This document shows positions 5,690-12,936 of a DNA stretch of 12,945 bases, in pieces; positions within the stretch are counted from its first letter, which is position 1; the number at the start of each line of letters is the position of its first letter. A model generated the notes under the pieces. The model was not told the DNA's origin. It worked only from the letters and a program-made list of their open reading frames with translations, and did not search any database. The stretch lies in contig JACQHI010000280.1 of assembly GCA_016199105.1 (NCBI GenBank), positions 1-12,945 on the forward strand, given 5' to 3'. Both the position numbers and the translations under genes were made by a program. The stretch is from Lentisphaerota bacterium. Its GTDB lineage: Bacteria; Verrucomicrobiota; Kiritimatiellia; JAAZAB01.

Positions 5690-7233
5690 CGATGAATGCT
5701 TACAGCACTTTTCTTCTCGAATGGCTGGCCGGCAACCGGCCCCCAAACCAACTGCCCATCAGCGCCTTATGCAACTGCCGGTGTCTCTTCTGCTCCAACG
5801 ATCAAAATCCGTTCCCGATCGCGCGCAATGTGTTTCGCCCCCTGGGCGATATCAAACACCAGTTAAGCTTGATGTCGCCATCCTTTGAAGATCCCATCCG
5901 CATGAGCGACAGCCTTCCCGGACGGATATCGGAAGGCGAGGCCTTCCTCCATCCCCACTTCTTCACGATCCTCGATCTGATTCGCACCAAGTTTCTGAAA
6001 AACACATTATGTTTCACCACGAATGCCTCCATGCTCGACGAGCCATTCATTCGACGGCTGGCGGCGTACCGCCCGATGGAAATCAACATTTCCATGCATT
6101 CCACCCAACCCCGCCTGTGGGCCCGGATTTTCCGGAAGCCGGAACGCGATGCCCTGACCGCGCTTCAGGCTCCGTCCCTGCTTCGGCAATATGGGATGCA
6201 TCTCATCGGAACCATCGTCCCTCTACCCGCTCTCTGCGGTTGGAAGGACATCGAGGTCACCTATGAAAAATTGGTTCGCCACGGCGCGCGATCCATGATC
6301 CTCTATCAGCCGGGCTATACCCGTCTCACACCTCGGAAACGGATTACTGAACTCCGCTGTCCCCTGCCGGATTTTTTTTCATTCGTGCGCCGCATGAAGA
6401 CCCGGCGCCCTGTCCCTCTGGACTCCTATCCGGATATGGAATCCGCCCTTGACGTGAACATCCCAACCATCATGGAACACACCCGTCACGGCAACCGAAA
6501 AAACAACGGGGAAACGTTTCAACATGTTCTCTGGCTGGCATCCGAGGCCGCCGCCCCGCAACTCGCAGCCCCTATCCGCCGGCATGCCCGAACGTCTGGC
6601 AATCGCCACACGCTGATTCCGGTCCCCAACCGCACCTATGGAGGCAATATCATCTGCTCCGGCCTGCTGTTGGTGGACGATTTCATGGCTGCCGCCCGAA
6701 ACGCCCTCCGTCACCACCCCGACGCGGATTTGCTTCTTCTCCCTGTGGCGCCGTTCGACAGCCTGCTCTGCGATTTGCGCGGCAGTCCCGCCTGTACCGT
6801 CCCTGAAGCGCTTCGGATCTGCACCTGGGTCGTTTCCAACAACGGGTCATTCAATCCCCTTCTATCCAGCGGTTTCATTCCGGGCGCCCATCCCCGCCTC
6901 ACGCACGTCCGCCGGACCATGGAGCAATTCCATCGGGTCGGACGTGACGGCCCCGCCGACGGAACCACCCTCACCCTGGTGGATGCCTTCCCAATGAAGG
7001 TGGACGACAAGCGTTTGAGTCGCACCGCATTCCGACGGCACATGCAAGCACAGCGGCGACGGGTTTCATCGGCCACGATCCACGCGGTGGAATTCCTGGA
7101 CGACACACATGCCCTGTGCATGGAAACCTGCCGGCTCGCCGGCAGGGAGCGACACTGCAACCGATGGACGTTTCTGGTCCGGCGTCCGTCGGGTTGGAAA
7201 ATCACGGCTCTTCACCATGGCAAGCGAACCTGA
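5686..7233 (+). CDS. Divergent radical SAM protein with DUF512-like region
   Basis: This is 515 residues long if it starts at the ATG that overlaps the previous stop (ATGA); an ATG at 5653 or 5692 is also possible. CNCRCLFC gives Cys29, 33 and 36 in the radical SAM spacing with an extra Cys31, followed by SNDQNPF. This resembles DUF512-type radical SAM proteins, which have a 'C-x-x-x-C-x-F-C-F-x-D-Q-x-P' motif. SEGEAFLHPHF stands where GGE is expected. Around residues 315-345, NRTYGGNIICSGLLLVDDF and the following LLLLPV match the DUF512 C-terminal pattern. There is no SPASM domain. The last ~95 residues (ending FLVRRPSGWKITALHHGK) look like part of an NTF2/SnoaL-like domain, a tentative reading. 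It sits mid-operon between peptidase and third SPASM enzyme, so it probably acts on the peptide, but the reaction is unknown. Confidence 0.78.
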   Translation: MTMNAYSTFLLEWLAGNRPPNQLPISALCNCRCLFCSNDQNPFPIARNVFRPLGDIKHQLSLMSPSFEDPIRMSDSLPGRISEGEAFLHPHFFTILDLIRTKFLKNTLCFTTNASMLDEPFIRRLAAYRPMEINISMHSTQPRLWARIFRKPERDALTALQAPSLLRQYGMHLIGTIVPLPALCGWKDIEVTYEKLVRHGARSMILYQPGYTRLTPRKRITELRCPLPDFFSFVRRMKTRRPVPLDSYPDMESALDVNIPTIMEHTRHGNRKNNGETFQHVLWLASEAAAPQLAAPIRRHARTSGNRHTLIPVPNRTYGGNIICSGLLLVDDFMAAARNALRHHPDADLLLLPVAPFDSLLCDLRGSPACTVPEALRICTWVVSNNGSFNPLLSSGFIPGAHPRLTHVRRTMEQFHRVGRDGPADGTTLTLVDAFPMKVDDKRLSRTAFRRHMQAQRRRVSSATIHAVEFLDDTHALCMETCRLAGRERHCNRWTFLVRRPSGWKITALHHGKRT

Positions 7234-8380
7234 ATCCCTCTCGGGGCCGAATCCGTTTGTCCGGCGCATGCGTCTGGCACAAATGCCGCTTTGGCATCGC
7301 CACACTCACGCCACCCCCTTGTCCCTCGAACTGGAACTGACGGCCCGCTGCAACAACAACTGCCGCCATTGTTACAACAATCTGCCCGCGAACGATTCCG
7401 CCGCCATGCGCCGGGAACTGCCGGCGGACCGGATTGCAGATATCGCCGGACAGGCGGTCAAACTCGGTGCGCTCTGGGCCGGCTTGACGGGCGGTGAGCC
7501 GCTGCTGCGCAAGGACTTCCCCGAGATTTACCTCAACCTGCATCGGCGCGGCCTCCTGATATCCGTCATGACCAACGCGTGTCTGATCACACCTTCAATC
7601 GTCCGGCTGTTCAGAAAACACCCGCCACGCGAGATCGAGGTCAGCGTGTATGGAGTCACCCAAGCCACGTATGAGCGCATCACCCGTCGCCCCGGCTCCT
7701 ATGCCGATTTCCGGCGAGGCTTGGACCTGCTGCTGCGACACCCGTTCAATCTTCGGCTCAAAACCATGGCGCTGCGATCCAATGCGCATGAATTGCCCGA
7801 CATTGCCCGGTTCTGTCGCGCCAGAACGTCCGCCGCATTCCGGTTCGATCCGCACCTCCACCTTCGCTATGACCGCGATCCGAAACGCAACCGGGAGATC
7901 CGACAGGAACGCCTGTCGGCGGAGTCGGTCGTCCGTCTGGAACAGGCGGATACCGAAAGGGCGCGCGCTCTGGCAAAAGACTGCCGCCGGTTGACGCATG
8001 GACGGCCGCGCCTGTCTGATGGAACACATCTATTTCGATGCAATTTGGGGGCGCAGAGCTTTTATGTGACCCACGACGGTTACTTCCGCCTTTGTCCTTC
8101 CCTGGTCCATCCCAACTGCATCCTGGATTTGAAACAACACTCTCTACAGAAAGCCTGGACGCAGTTTCGTCCGCGGGTTTGGTCGCGGCAATCGCGGAAC
8201 CCGGAAACCCGGCGCTGCTACGCGTGTCTGCAATCCAACCTGTGCGTCGGGTGTCCCGCTCATGTCTATCTGGAATCAGGCAGACTGGATGCCGTTGCCG
8301 GGGTGTTCTGCAGGCTGGCAAAGGCCAGGGCTCGGGCGATTCAACGACACGGGAACCAACGCCGGATTGCATCGTCGTGA
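7217..8380 (+). CDS. Radical SAM/SPASM peptide maturase (third)
   Basis: A 387-residue enzyme starting at an ATG 17 nt inside the previous gene; no clear Shine-Dalgarno, so coupling is likely. CNNNCRHC (Cys45, 49, 52) is the radical SAM site and TGGEPLLRKDFPEIY the SAM-contact region. The SPASM part shows Cys275, Cys293, CYACLQSNLCVGC (334, 337, 343, 346) and Cys365, so it can hold auxiliary clusters like its two paralogues. It resembles the second enzyme most: both have EVSVYG followed by AT-YE and R-GS. Two similar maturases with one precursor suggest two different sites or two different bonds on the peptide. The last codons overlap the exporter start as GTGA. The product may be a thioether or C-C link; this is not readable from sequence. 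Confidence 0.9.
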   Translation: MASEPESLSGPNPFVRRMRLAQMPLWHRHTHATPLSLELELTARCNNNCRHCYNNLPANDSAAMRRELPADRIADIAGQAVKLGALWAGLTGGEPLLRKDFPEIYLNLHRRGLLISVMTNACLITPSIVRLFRKHPPREIEVSVYGVTQATYERITRRPGSYADFRRGLDLLLRHPFNLRLKTMALRSNAHELPDIARFCRARTSAAFRFDPHLHLRYDRDPKRNREIRQERLSAESVVRLEQADTERARALAKDCRRLTHGRPRLSDGTHLFRCNLGAQSFYVTHDGYFRLCPSLVHPNCILDLKQHSLQKAWTQFRPRVWSRQSRNPETRRCYACLQSNLCVGCPAHVYLESGRLDAVAGVFCRLAKARARAIQRHGNQRRIASS

Positions 8381-10194
8381 GAACATCGGATATCCACCTG
8401 ATTCGCCAGATCCTGCGCGTGGATCGTCTGGCCCGCTTCCTCTGGGCCACGATTCCCGGGTGGATGCCGGCAAACATTCTGCTGGTCTGCATCCAGGGCG
8501 GCCTGCCGCTGGCCGGTTTGTACCTTTTGAAGCAGATCGTCGATGCCACAACCCGGGCCATCGTCGTTGGAGGCGCCGATTCCACCTGGCACGTCCTCCT
8601 CGGCTGGATCGGACTGGCGGGCATTGTGGCCCTCCTGACCGCGGTCTTCACCGCCCTCTCAAATGTGGCGGAGGAGGCGCAATCGTCCCGTGTCGCCGAT
8701 TCCGTGGCCGACACACTCCATGCCCAATCCGCTCAACTCGACCTGGCCTACTATGACAACCCGTCCTACTTCGACACCCTCCACAGGGCCCAGTATGAGG
8801 CGCCTTTCCGGCCCCATCGGATGGTTAAGGGCCTGATCGCCATCGGCCAAAACAGCGTGTCCCTTGCCGGCGTTGCCCTGCTTCTCCTCTCGTTCAACTG
8901 GAAACTCGGCATCGTCATTGCCCTGGCGGCCATACCGGCCGCCCTCGTCCGCATCCGGCATGCCAACCGACTGTATGCGCATGAAGAAAAGCAGGCGGAA
9001 TCCGAACGGCGGACCTCGTATTATCACCGGATCCTGACTGAGTCCGCAGCCGCGCAGGAGTTGCGGCTGTTCCAATTCGGCTCCGTTTTCCGCGCCTTGT
9101 TCATGACGCTCAGGGACCGCCTCCGGAAGGAGCGCCTGGCGCTGGTGCGATGGCGCGTTGCATCCGACCTGGCCGTGCATGCCGGGGCAACGCTGGTGTC
9201 TTACGGCGCCATGGCATTTATCGCCTACCAGACGTTCCGGCAATCGATCACGCTGGGAGAAATGGTCATGTATTTTCAGGCCTTCCAGTGCAGCTTGTCC
9301 TTCCTGCAGGCCATCCTGAACGGGATGGCTTCGCTCTATGAGGACAACCTCTTTCTCACACATTATTATCAGTTCCTGGAACTGAAGCCGGTGGTGTCAA
9401 CGCCTTCCGACCCGCGCCCCGTCCCGGCCGCCGGCCCTCAGGGCATTGTCTTCCATGACGTCGCGTTCACCTACCCCGGCATGACCACTCCGGCTCTTGA
9501 CGGCCTCAACCTGAGCCTCCCGCCTCGCCACGTCACGGCACTCATCGGCGAAAACGGCTCCGGCAAGACGACCCTGCTCAAATTGCTCTGCCGGCTGTAT
9601 GATCCGACCGCGGGCCGCATCACGTTCGAGGGCGTGGATATCCGCGAATTCGACCCTCTGGAATGGCGTCGTCAAATCAGCGTTCTGCTGCAGGATTTCT
9701 TCCGCTTCAACCTGTCGGTGAAGGACAGCATCGCGCTCGGACAACCCGGCGCGGAACCGGACGTTGAACGGATACGGCGCTCGGCACAGATCGCCGGGAT
9801 TGACCCGGTCATCCGGATTTTTCCCTCTCAATACGATACCATCCTCGGCCGTGAATTCCAGGACGGCCATGAGTTGAGCGGGGGGGAATGGCAGAAAATT
9901 GCGATTTCACGCGCCTTGTACCGGCAGGCGCGCATCCTGGTTCTGGACGAACCCACCAGTCATCTGGACGCTTTTTCGGAAGCCCGCCTGTTCCGGGAAC
10001 TGGCTTCGGAATGGAAAGATCGGACCGTGCTCCTGATCAGCCACCGTTTTTCCACCGTCAGGGCAGCGGCTACGATTGTCGTGCTGGATCATGGGCATGT
10101 GGCGGAATCGGGTTCCCACGACGAATTGATGCGACGCGCCGGGCTCTATGAGCGCCTCTATCGGGCCCAAGCCGGCGACATCAAGGCTTCTTGA
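8377..10194 (+). CDS. ABC exporter, fused membrane and ATPase domains
   Basis: This is a 605-residue half-transporter starting at GTG within GTGA over the preceding stop; the frame is open further upstream, but this start gives the normal family length. Hydrophobic segments (about 20-50, 70-95, 160-195, 265-300) form the membrane domain. The ATPase has Walker A GENGSGKT (391-398), Q-loop region SVLLQDFF, signature LSGGEWQKIAISRAL (from 500), Walker B ILVLDEPTSHLD (Asp524, Glu525) and H-loop His556. All catalytic residues are intact. It lacks an N-terminal C39 peptidase, so leader cleavage must come from elsewhere. As last gene of the operon it probably exports the mature peptide, perhaps also conferring self-protection. 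It would act as a homodimer in the inner membrane. Its 3' end overlaps the opposing small membrane gene by 14 bp. Confidence 0.93.
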   Translation: MRTSDIHLIRQILRVDRLARFLWATIPGWMPANILLVCIQGGLPLAGLYLLKQIVDATTRAIVVGGADSTWHVLLGWIGLAGIVALLTAVFTALSNVAEEAQSSRVADSVADTLHAQSAQLDLAYYDNPSYFDTLHRAQYEAPFRPHRMVKGLIAIGQNSVSLAGVALLLLSFNWKLGIVIALAAIPAALVRIRHANRLYAHEEKQAESERRTSYYHRILTESAAAQELRLFQFGSVFRALFMTLRDRLRKERLALVRWRVASDLAVHAGATLVSYGAMAFIAYQTFRQSITLGEMVMYFQAFQCSLSFLQAILNGMASLYEDNLFLTHYYQFLELKPVVSTPSDPRPVPAAGPQGIVFHDVAFTYPGMTTPALDGLNLSLPPRHVTALIGENGSGKTTLLKLLCRLYDPTAGRITFEGVDIREFDPLEWRRQISVLLQDFFRFNLSVKDSIALGQPGAEPDVERIRRSAQIAGIDPVIRIFPSQYDTILGREFQDGHELSGGEWQKIAISRALYRQARILVLDEPTSHLDAFSEARLFRELASEWKDRTVLLISHRFSTVRAAATIVVLDHGHVAESGSHDELMRRAGLYERLYRAQAGDIKAS

Positions 10195-10375
10195 TCAATT
10201 CGCGAAGACCCAGGGTGATGGCAAAAAGAAGGCACACCATGCTGAATCCCAGAAACGATCGTGCCTCCAAGCCATACGCAAAGGGAGCGACCATCACCCT
10301 TGAGATCAGGCCTACGATCAGACTCACCCCGGCAACGGCAACACACGTGTCCATGAGTAATGCGGTTACTTTCAT
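10181..10375 (-). CDS. Small two-helix membrane protein
   Basis: This 64-residue protein has two hydrophobic helices (about residues 7-27 and 39-57) joined by a short loop with an Arg and Pro (SRVMVAPFAYGLEARSF) and ends in RELIKKP. The AAGGAGG Shine-Dalgarno (10382-10388) lies 6 nt before the ATG and a near-consensus promoter is upstream, so the gene is very likely real. It runs against the peptide operon and its last 14 bp overlap the exporter 3' end. I do not recognise a named family. It could be a general small membrane protein of this lineage or, given its place beside the exporter, a self-protection protein; nothing in the sequence decides. Confidence 0.75.
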   Translation of the reverse strand: MKVTALLMDTCVAVAGVSLIVGLISRVMVAPFAYGLEARSFLGFSMVCLLFAITLGLRELIKKP

Positions 10376-10431
10376 CCGGCGCCTCCTTGTTGGATTTTAT
10401 GCCAGAAACAACACACCCCTACACCACAGTC

Positions 10432-10460
10432 TTTATATCCCGCCCTTCCCTGCGTGTCAA
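10432..10460 (-). promoter_or_regulatory. Near-consensus sigma-70 promoter for the small membrane protein
   Basis: On the minus strand, TTGACA (10455-10460) and TATAAA (10432-10437) are 17 bp apart. The -35 box overlaps the TGA of the nucleotidyltransferase gene. The transcript would start near 10425, giving a 5' leader of about 50 nt. Confidence 0.75.
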
Positions 10461-11398
10461 ACTTTGTTAGGGCGGATTTCCGTCCATTTATTCAGAATAA
10501 GCGATAGAAGCAAACGGACGAACGCTCCCGCCAGTCGAAAGGGTCTGAGGAGACGCATGGCAACAATCCTCCAGCCCATTCGGGTGTCGTATCGGCGCCG
10601 GATGAAATCGCCGGGCGGAAACAGCTTTCGAAGCAGAGTGCGGGTCCGATTTCCCGCGCCCTTCTGGAAAATAAATTCCAGCAGATGGCCGATATTCGGG
10701 ATCGGTCCGGTCCGCAGGCAATGGAGCAGGAGCCGGTATTGCAGGACCGCACTCCGTGAAACGGGACGCAAACGGCGGAAAACCTCGTCCGGGATGGGAA
10801 CATGGTTTGCGCTGCGCGCCTCGGACAAGACATGATAGAGGGGCACGCCAAGACCATAATGGAGCACACGGTCGCAAAAGACACGCCACTCCATCGCCGG
10901 TTCCCGCGCACCACAGATCATGGCCACATCGGCCAGAGTTGTCGGGGCGATCTTCCCGGCATGAACGGCCGCATGGGCGGCGCTGTGAATCAGCATCTCT
11001 TCGGGTGGAAACACGCGGCAGCGCAGACCGTTCCGATGCACCAAGCGCGTGCGGGTCCAGAGAGTGCGCCAGTCATCGCCCGTCAAGTACCAGACGGCAT
11101 AATGGATGTCCAGGAGGATGCGATAGGGCCCCTGCTGTTTCACGAAGACGAAATCCTCGCCCATGACCTCCGAATAGCCCAGTTCCAAGAGACACTCCCG
11201 GGTCGCTCCGATATCGGTTTCGCGAATCAGCAGATCCACGTCAGCCATGGCCCGGTCGGCGATCCCCGGATAAACGGTCTGAAGCAGTGCCGCGCCTTTG
11301 AGAAGAATGGGAGACACCCCACCCGCATCCAGTCGTTGAAGAACGGCCTGCAGGGCGTCCAACAGCACGATATTCTGCGCGGCGATCTGGGTGTTCAT
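10457..11398 (-). CDS. Nucleotidyltransferase-like protein (NTP_transf_5 type)
   Basis: This 313-residue protein shows the pattern of the uncharacterised nucleotidyltransferase family Pfam PF14907: ILLKGAALLQTVYP (Lys34), then RAMADVDLLI with the D-x-D pair Asp53/Asp55 that would bind metal, a LLDIHYAVW strand, and PPEEMLIHSAAHAAVHAG further on. The C-terminal third is helical and basic (LLRPFRLAGAFVRLLLSLI). The frame is open up to 11455, but that start would lie in the tRNA, so the ATG at 11398 is chosen; it has no good Shine-Dalgarno. Members of this family often sit in loci with HPr-kinase-like, PqqD-like and S24/S26 peptidase genes (lasso peptide and exosortase loci), so although it is on the opposite strand it may belong to the peptide system. 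Its substrate is unknown. Confidence 0.8.
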   Translation of the reverse strand: MNTQIAAQNIVLLDALQAVLQRLDAGGVSPILLKGAALLQTVYPGIADRAMADVDLLIRETDIGATRECLLELGYSEVMGEDFVFVKQQGPYRILLDIHYAVWYLTGDDWRTLWTRTRLVHRNGLRCRVFPPEEMLIHSAAHAAVHAGKIAPTTLADVAMICGAREPAMEWRVFCDRVLHYGLGVPLYHVLSEARSANHVPIPDEVFRRLRPVSRSAVLQYRLLLHCLRTGPIPNIGHLLEFIFQKGAGNRTRTLLRKLFPPGDFIRRRYDTRMGWRIVAMRLLRPFRLAGAFVRLLLSLILNKWTEIRPNKV

Positions 11399-11413
11399 GC
11401 ATTTCGCGAAGGG

Positions 11414-11487
11414 TGGAGGATAAGGGAGTTGAACCCTCGACCTCTTGAATGCCATTCAAGCGCTCTAGCCAACTGAGCTAATCCCCC
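11414..11487 (-). tRNA. tRNA-Ala (anticodon GGC)
   Basis: The minus strand folds into a full cloverleaf. The acceptor GGGGGAT pairs with ATCCTCC and includes the G3-U70 wobble that identifies alanine tRNAs. The D-loop region is AGCTCAGTTGGCTAGAGC, the anticodon stem CTTGA/TCAAG carries loop ATGGCAT with GGC at 11451-11453, and the T-arm contains GGTTCAA. The discriminator is A, and CCC rather than CCA follows, so CCA is added enzymatically. The nucleotidyltransferase gene starts 16 nt past its 3' end. Confidence 0.97.
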
Positions 11488-11502
11488 ACAGAGATACCGC
11501 TT

Positions 11503-11530
11503 ACTATATGAAACCGAGGAGGCCAGTCAA
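11503..11530 (-). promoter_or_regulatory. Promoter of the tRNA-Ala gene
   Basis: On the minus strand, TTGACT (11525-11530) and TATAGT (11503-11508) are 16 bp apart, placing the transcript start a few bases before the mature tRNA 5' end. Confidence 0.65.
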
Positions 11531-11561
11531 TGGTTTCTTTTCCATGGCGTTCAATTCGCAA

Positions 11562-11624
11562 GTACAGCGGGGGCTGCGCACCCGCTGAGGGGCAAAGACA
11601 GCGGTCCCGCAGGTCCCGCTGTAC
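11562..11624. repeat. Complex palindromic element
   Basis: The ends GTACAGCGGG (11562-11571) and CCCGCTGTAC (11615-11624) are a perfect 10-bp inverted repeat. Inside, CAGCGGG can instead pair with CCCGCTG at 11581-11587, and ACAGCGG at 11598-11604 with CCGCTGT at 11616-11622, so one large or two small hairpins can form. It occupies the otherwise empty 200 bp between the tRNA promoter and the peptidase gene end. It may be a dispersed non-autonomous repeat or an RNA structure at the 3' side of the peptidase gene; no T-run follows. Confidence 0.6.
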
Positions 11625-11686
11625 CGCTGGAGTCCACCTGATTTACCTATTGCTGTGTCATGGCCGAATGGCGCGTAGATCGACGT

Positions 11687-12766
11687 TTATGTTCGCGCGA
11701 TTCGGGCCTGCTCCAGACAGTAGTCCGCCAGCATGTCCTCGTAGCGCTTCATCCCCTTGACTTCCGCCCGTTCATCCGACGCATGGGCGCCCACATAGGG
11801 AATACTGATGATGGCCACCGGGACTTTCAACACCTCCAGATGCCGCGCATCCGTGGCCCCATTGAGACGGACAAAGGGAACCCGTCGCTTCAGATGCCGT
11901 TCCATCGTTTTTACGAAATCACGGATCGCGGGATGCCGTTCATCCGTGCCCACCATGGGGAAGCGTACCAGCGTTTCCACGGTCAGCCCCGACCGGGCAC
12001 GGATCTTTCTCACCAGTTCGTCCGGAGGGGTGGCCTCCGTGTACCGGATATCCAGGATTATCTCGGCCTCATCGGGCACTCGGTTGAACACCGTCCCGGC
12101 GTGCATCACGTTGGCCGACATGGACGTGTGCCATTCGTCCCCCTGCCGGATGGCCGGGAACAGCGGACGCACCCGGAGGTAACCCTCGATCAGCCGATCT
12201 ATGGCGTTTTTTCCAAGCCAGGGCGAAGAACCATGACAGGCTTTGCCTTGCGCCTTCAACTTCAGGGTGAGAATGCCCTTCTGCGCCACCGCCAGGTCAT
12301 ACCCCTTCCCCGTGGAATCGGTGATGATCACAAAATCGCCTTTGTATCCCTTGTCCGCCATCGCTTTCGTGGTGTAGCCGCCGATTTCCTCGTCCGTGGC
12401 GTAGAGAACGCCGACCTTGGCTTTGCCTTTCAGCCGGATCAGCAGGTGGGTCAGCACGGCGCTGTTCCCCAGGCAATCGCCCGTCCCCCGCCCCCAGACC
12501 CACCCATTTTTTTCCTTCAGGGCGAAGAAATCGTCCGCCGCCGGAACGACGTCCAGGTGCGTGTTGAACATCACGGGCGAAGCCTTGCCCTTGTGCGTGG
12601 CGGCATAGAGGATTTTGCGGCCTTTCCATTTTTCCACCCGAGTGAAAACGCCGTTTTTCGCCAGATAGGCTTTCAAAAAGTCCACCAGGCGGTTAGTATT
12701 CTTCACCTCGGAACTGACCGGCTTGAAAGCCATCATGCGTTTCAAAAGGGCGACAGTGGACAGCAT
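11687..12766 (-). CDS. M20 family zinc metallopeptidase
   Basis: This complete 359-residue protein carries the M20 (ArgE/DapE/carboxypeptidase G2) features. NTHLDVVP supplies metal ligand His70 and Asp72; GRGTGDCLGN supplies the bridging Asp97; DEEIGG supplies catalytic Glu126 and ligand Glu127; Asp150 and a late His328 (VGAHASDERAE) complete the two-metal site. ACHGSSPW (His178) lies in the lid/dimer domain. These enzymes remove acyl groups or C-terminal residues from small peptides or amino-acid derivatives in the cytosol; the exact substrate cannot be told. The usual second Asp of the GRG-x-x-DD motif is Cys here. AAGGA lies 8 nt before the ATG, and a promoter is upstream. It is separated from the peptide locus by the tRNA and is probably unrelated housekeeping. 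Confidence 0.9.
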   Translation of the reverse strand: MLSTVALLKRMMAFKPVSSEVKNTNRLVDFLKAYLAKNGVFTRVEKWKGRKILYAATHKGKASPVMFNTHLDVVPAADDFFALKEKNGWVWGRGTGDCLGNSAVLTHLLIRLKGKAKVGVLYATDEEIGGYTTKAMADKGYKGDFVIITDSTGKGYDLAVAQKGILTLKLKAQGKACHGSSPWLGKNAIDRLIEGYLRVRPLFPAIRQGDEWHTSMSANVMHAGTVFNRVPDEAEIILDIRYTEATPPDELVRKIRARSGLTVETLVRFPMVGTDERHPAIRDFVKTMERHLKRRVPFVRLNGATDARHLEVLKVPVAIISIPYVGAHASDERAEVKGMKRYEDMLADYCLEQARIART

Positions 12767-12811
12767 GGAGGTAATCCTTGTTTCTTAGGTTGTTGTGTTC
12801 GGTGTTCGGTG

Positions 12812-12854
12812 TTCTGGATTTATCCCAAATTCATGGTCTAAACTCAATCCAGAA
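12812..12854 (-). promoter_or_regulatory. M20 peptidase promoter framed by a 9-bp inverted repeat
   Basis: On the minus strand, TTGAGT (12842-12847) and GATAAA (12819-12824) are 17 bp apart, about 50 nt before the ATG. TTCTGGATT (12812-12820) and AATCCAGAA (12846-12854) form a perfect inverted repeat whose arms touch the -10 and -35 boxes, as an operator might. Three near-identical 7-bp units GTGTTCG/GTGTTCG/GTGTTCT (12795-12815) lie in the 5' leader. Confidence 0.5.
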
Positions 12855-12913
12855 AAGAGAATCGGACATGGTTCAACGGTTCACGGATGAATTTTTTGCC
12901 TGCCGCGTCACTA

Positions 12914-12936
12914 CGCCCCGATCCGGAATCGGGGCG
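12914..12936. repeat. 9-bp perfect GC-rich hairpin at window end
   Basis: CGCCCCGAT and ATCGGGGCG form a perfect stem around CCGGA. The sequence is cut off soon after, so whether a T-run follows and whether it ends a neighbouring transcript cannot be seen. From 12855 to the edge no gene is visible. Confidence 0.6.

Noticed and set aside
1308..10194. Lasso peptide cluster, suggested by the kinase, PqqD and nucleotidyltransferase set
   Set aside because: No asparagine-synthetase-like cyclase or transglutaminase-type B2 peptidase is encoded, and three SPASM enzymes point to other chemistry.
11399..11455. Longer start for the nucleotidyltransferase at 11455
   Set aside because: The extra 19 codons run through the tRNA-Ala gene and do not add family-like sequence.
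11414..11487. tRNA-Ala as attachment site of a genomic island carrying the operon
   Set aside because: No integrase gene and no repeat of the tRNA 3' end were found on the left side of the operon in this window.
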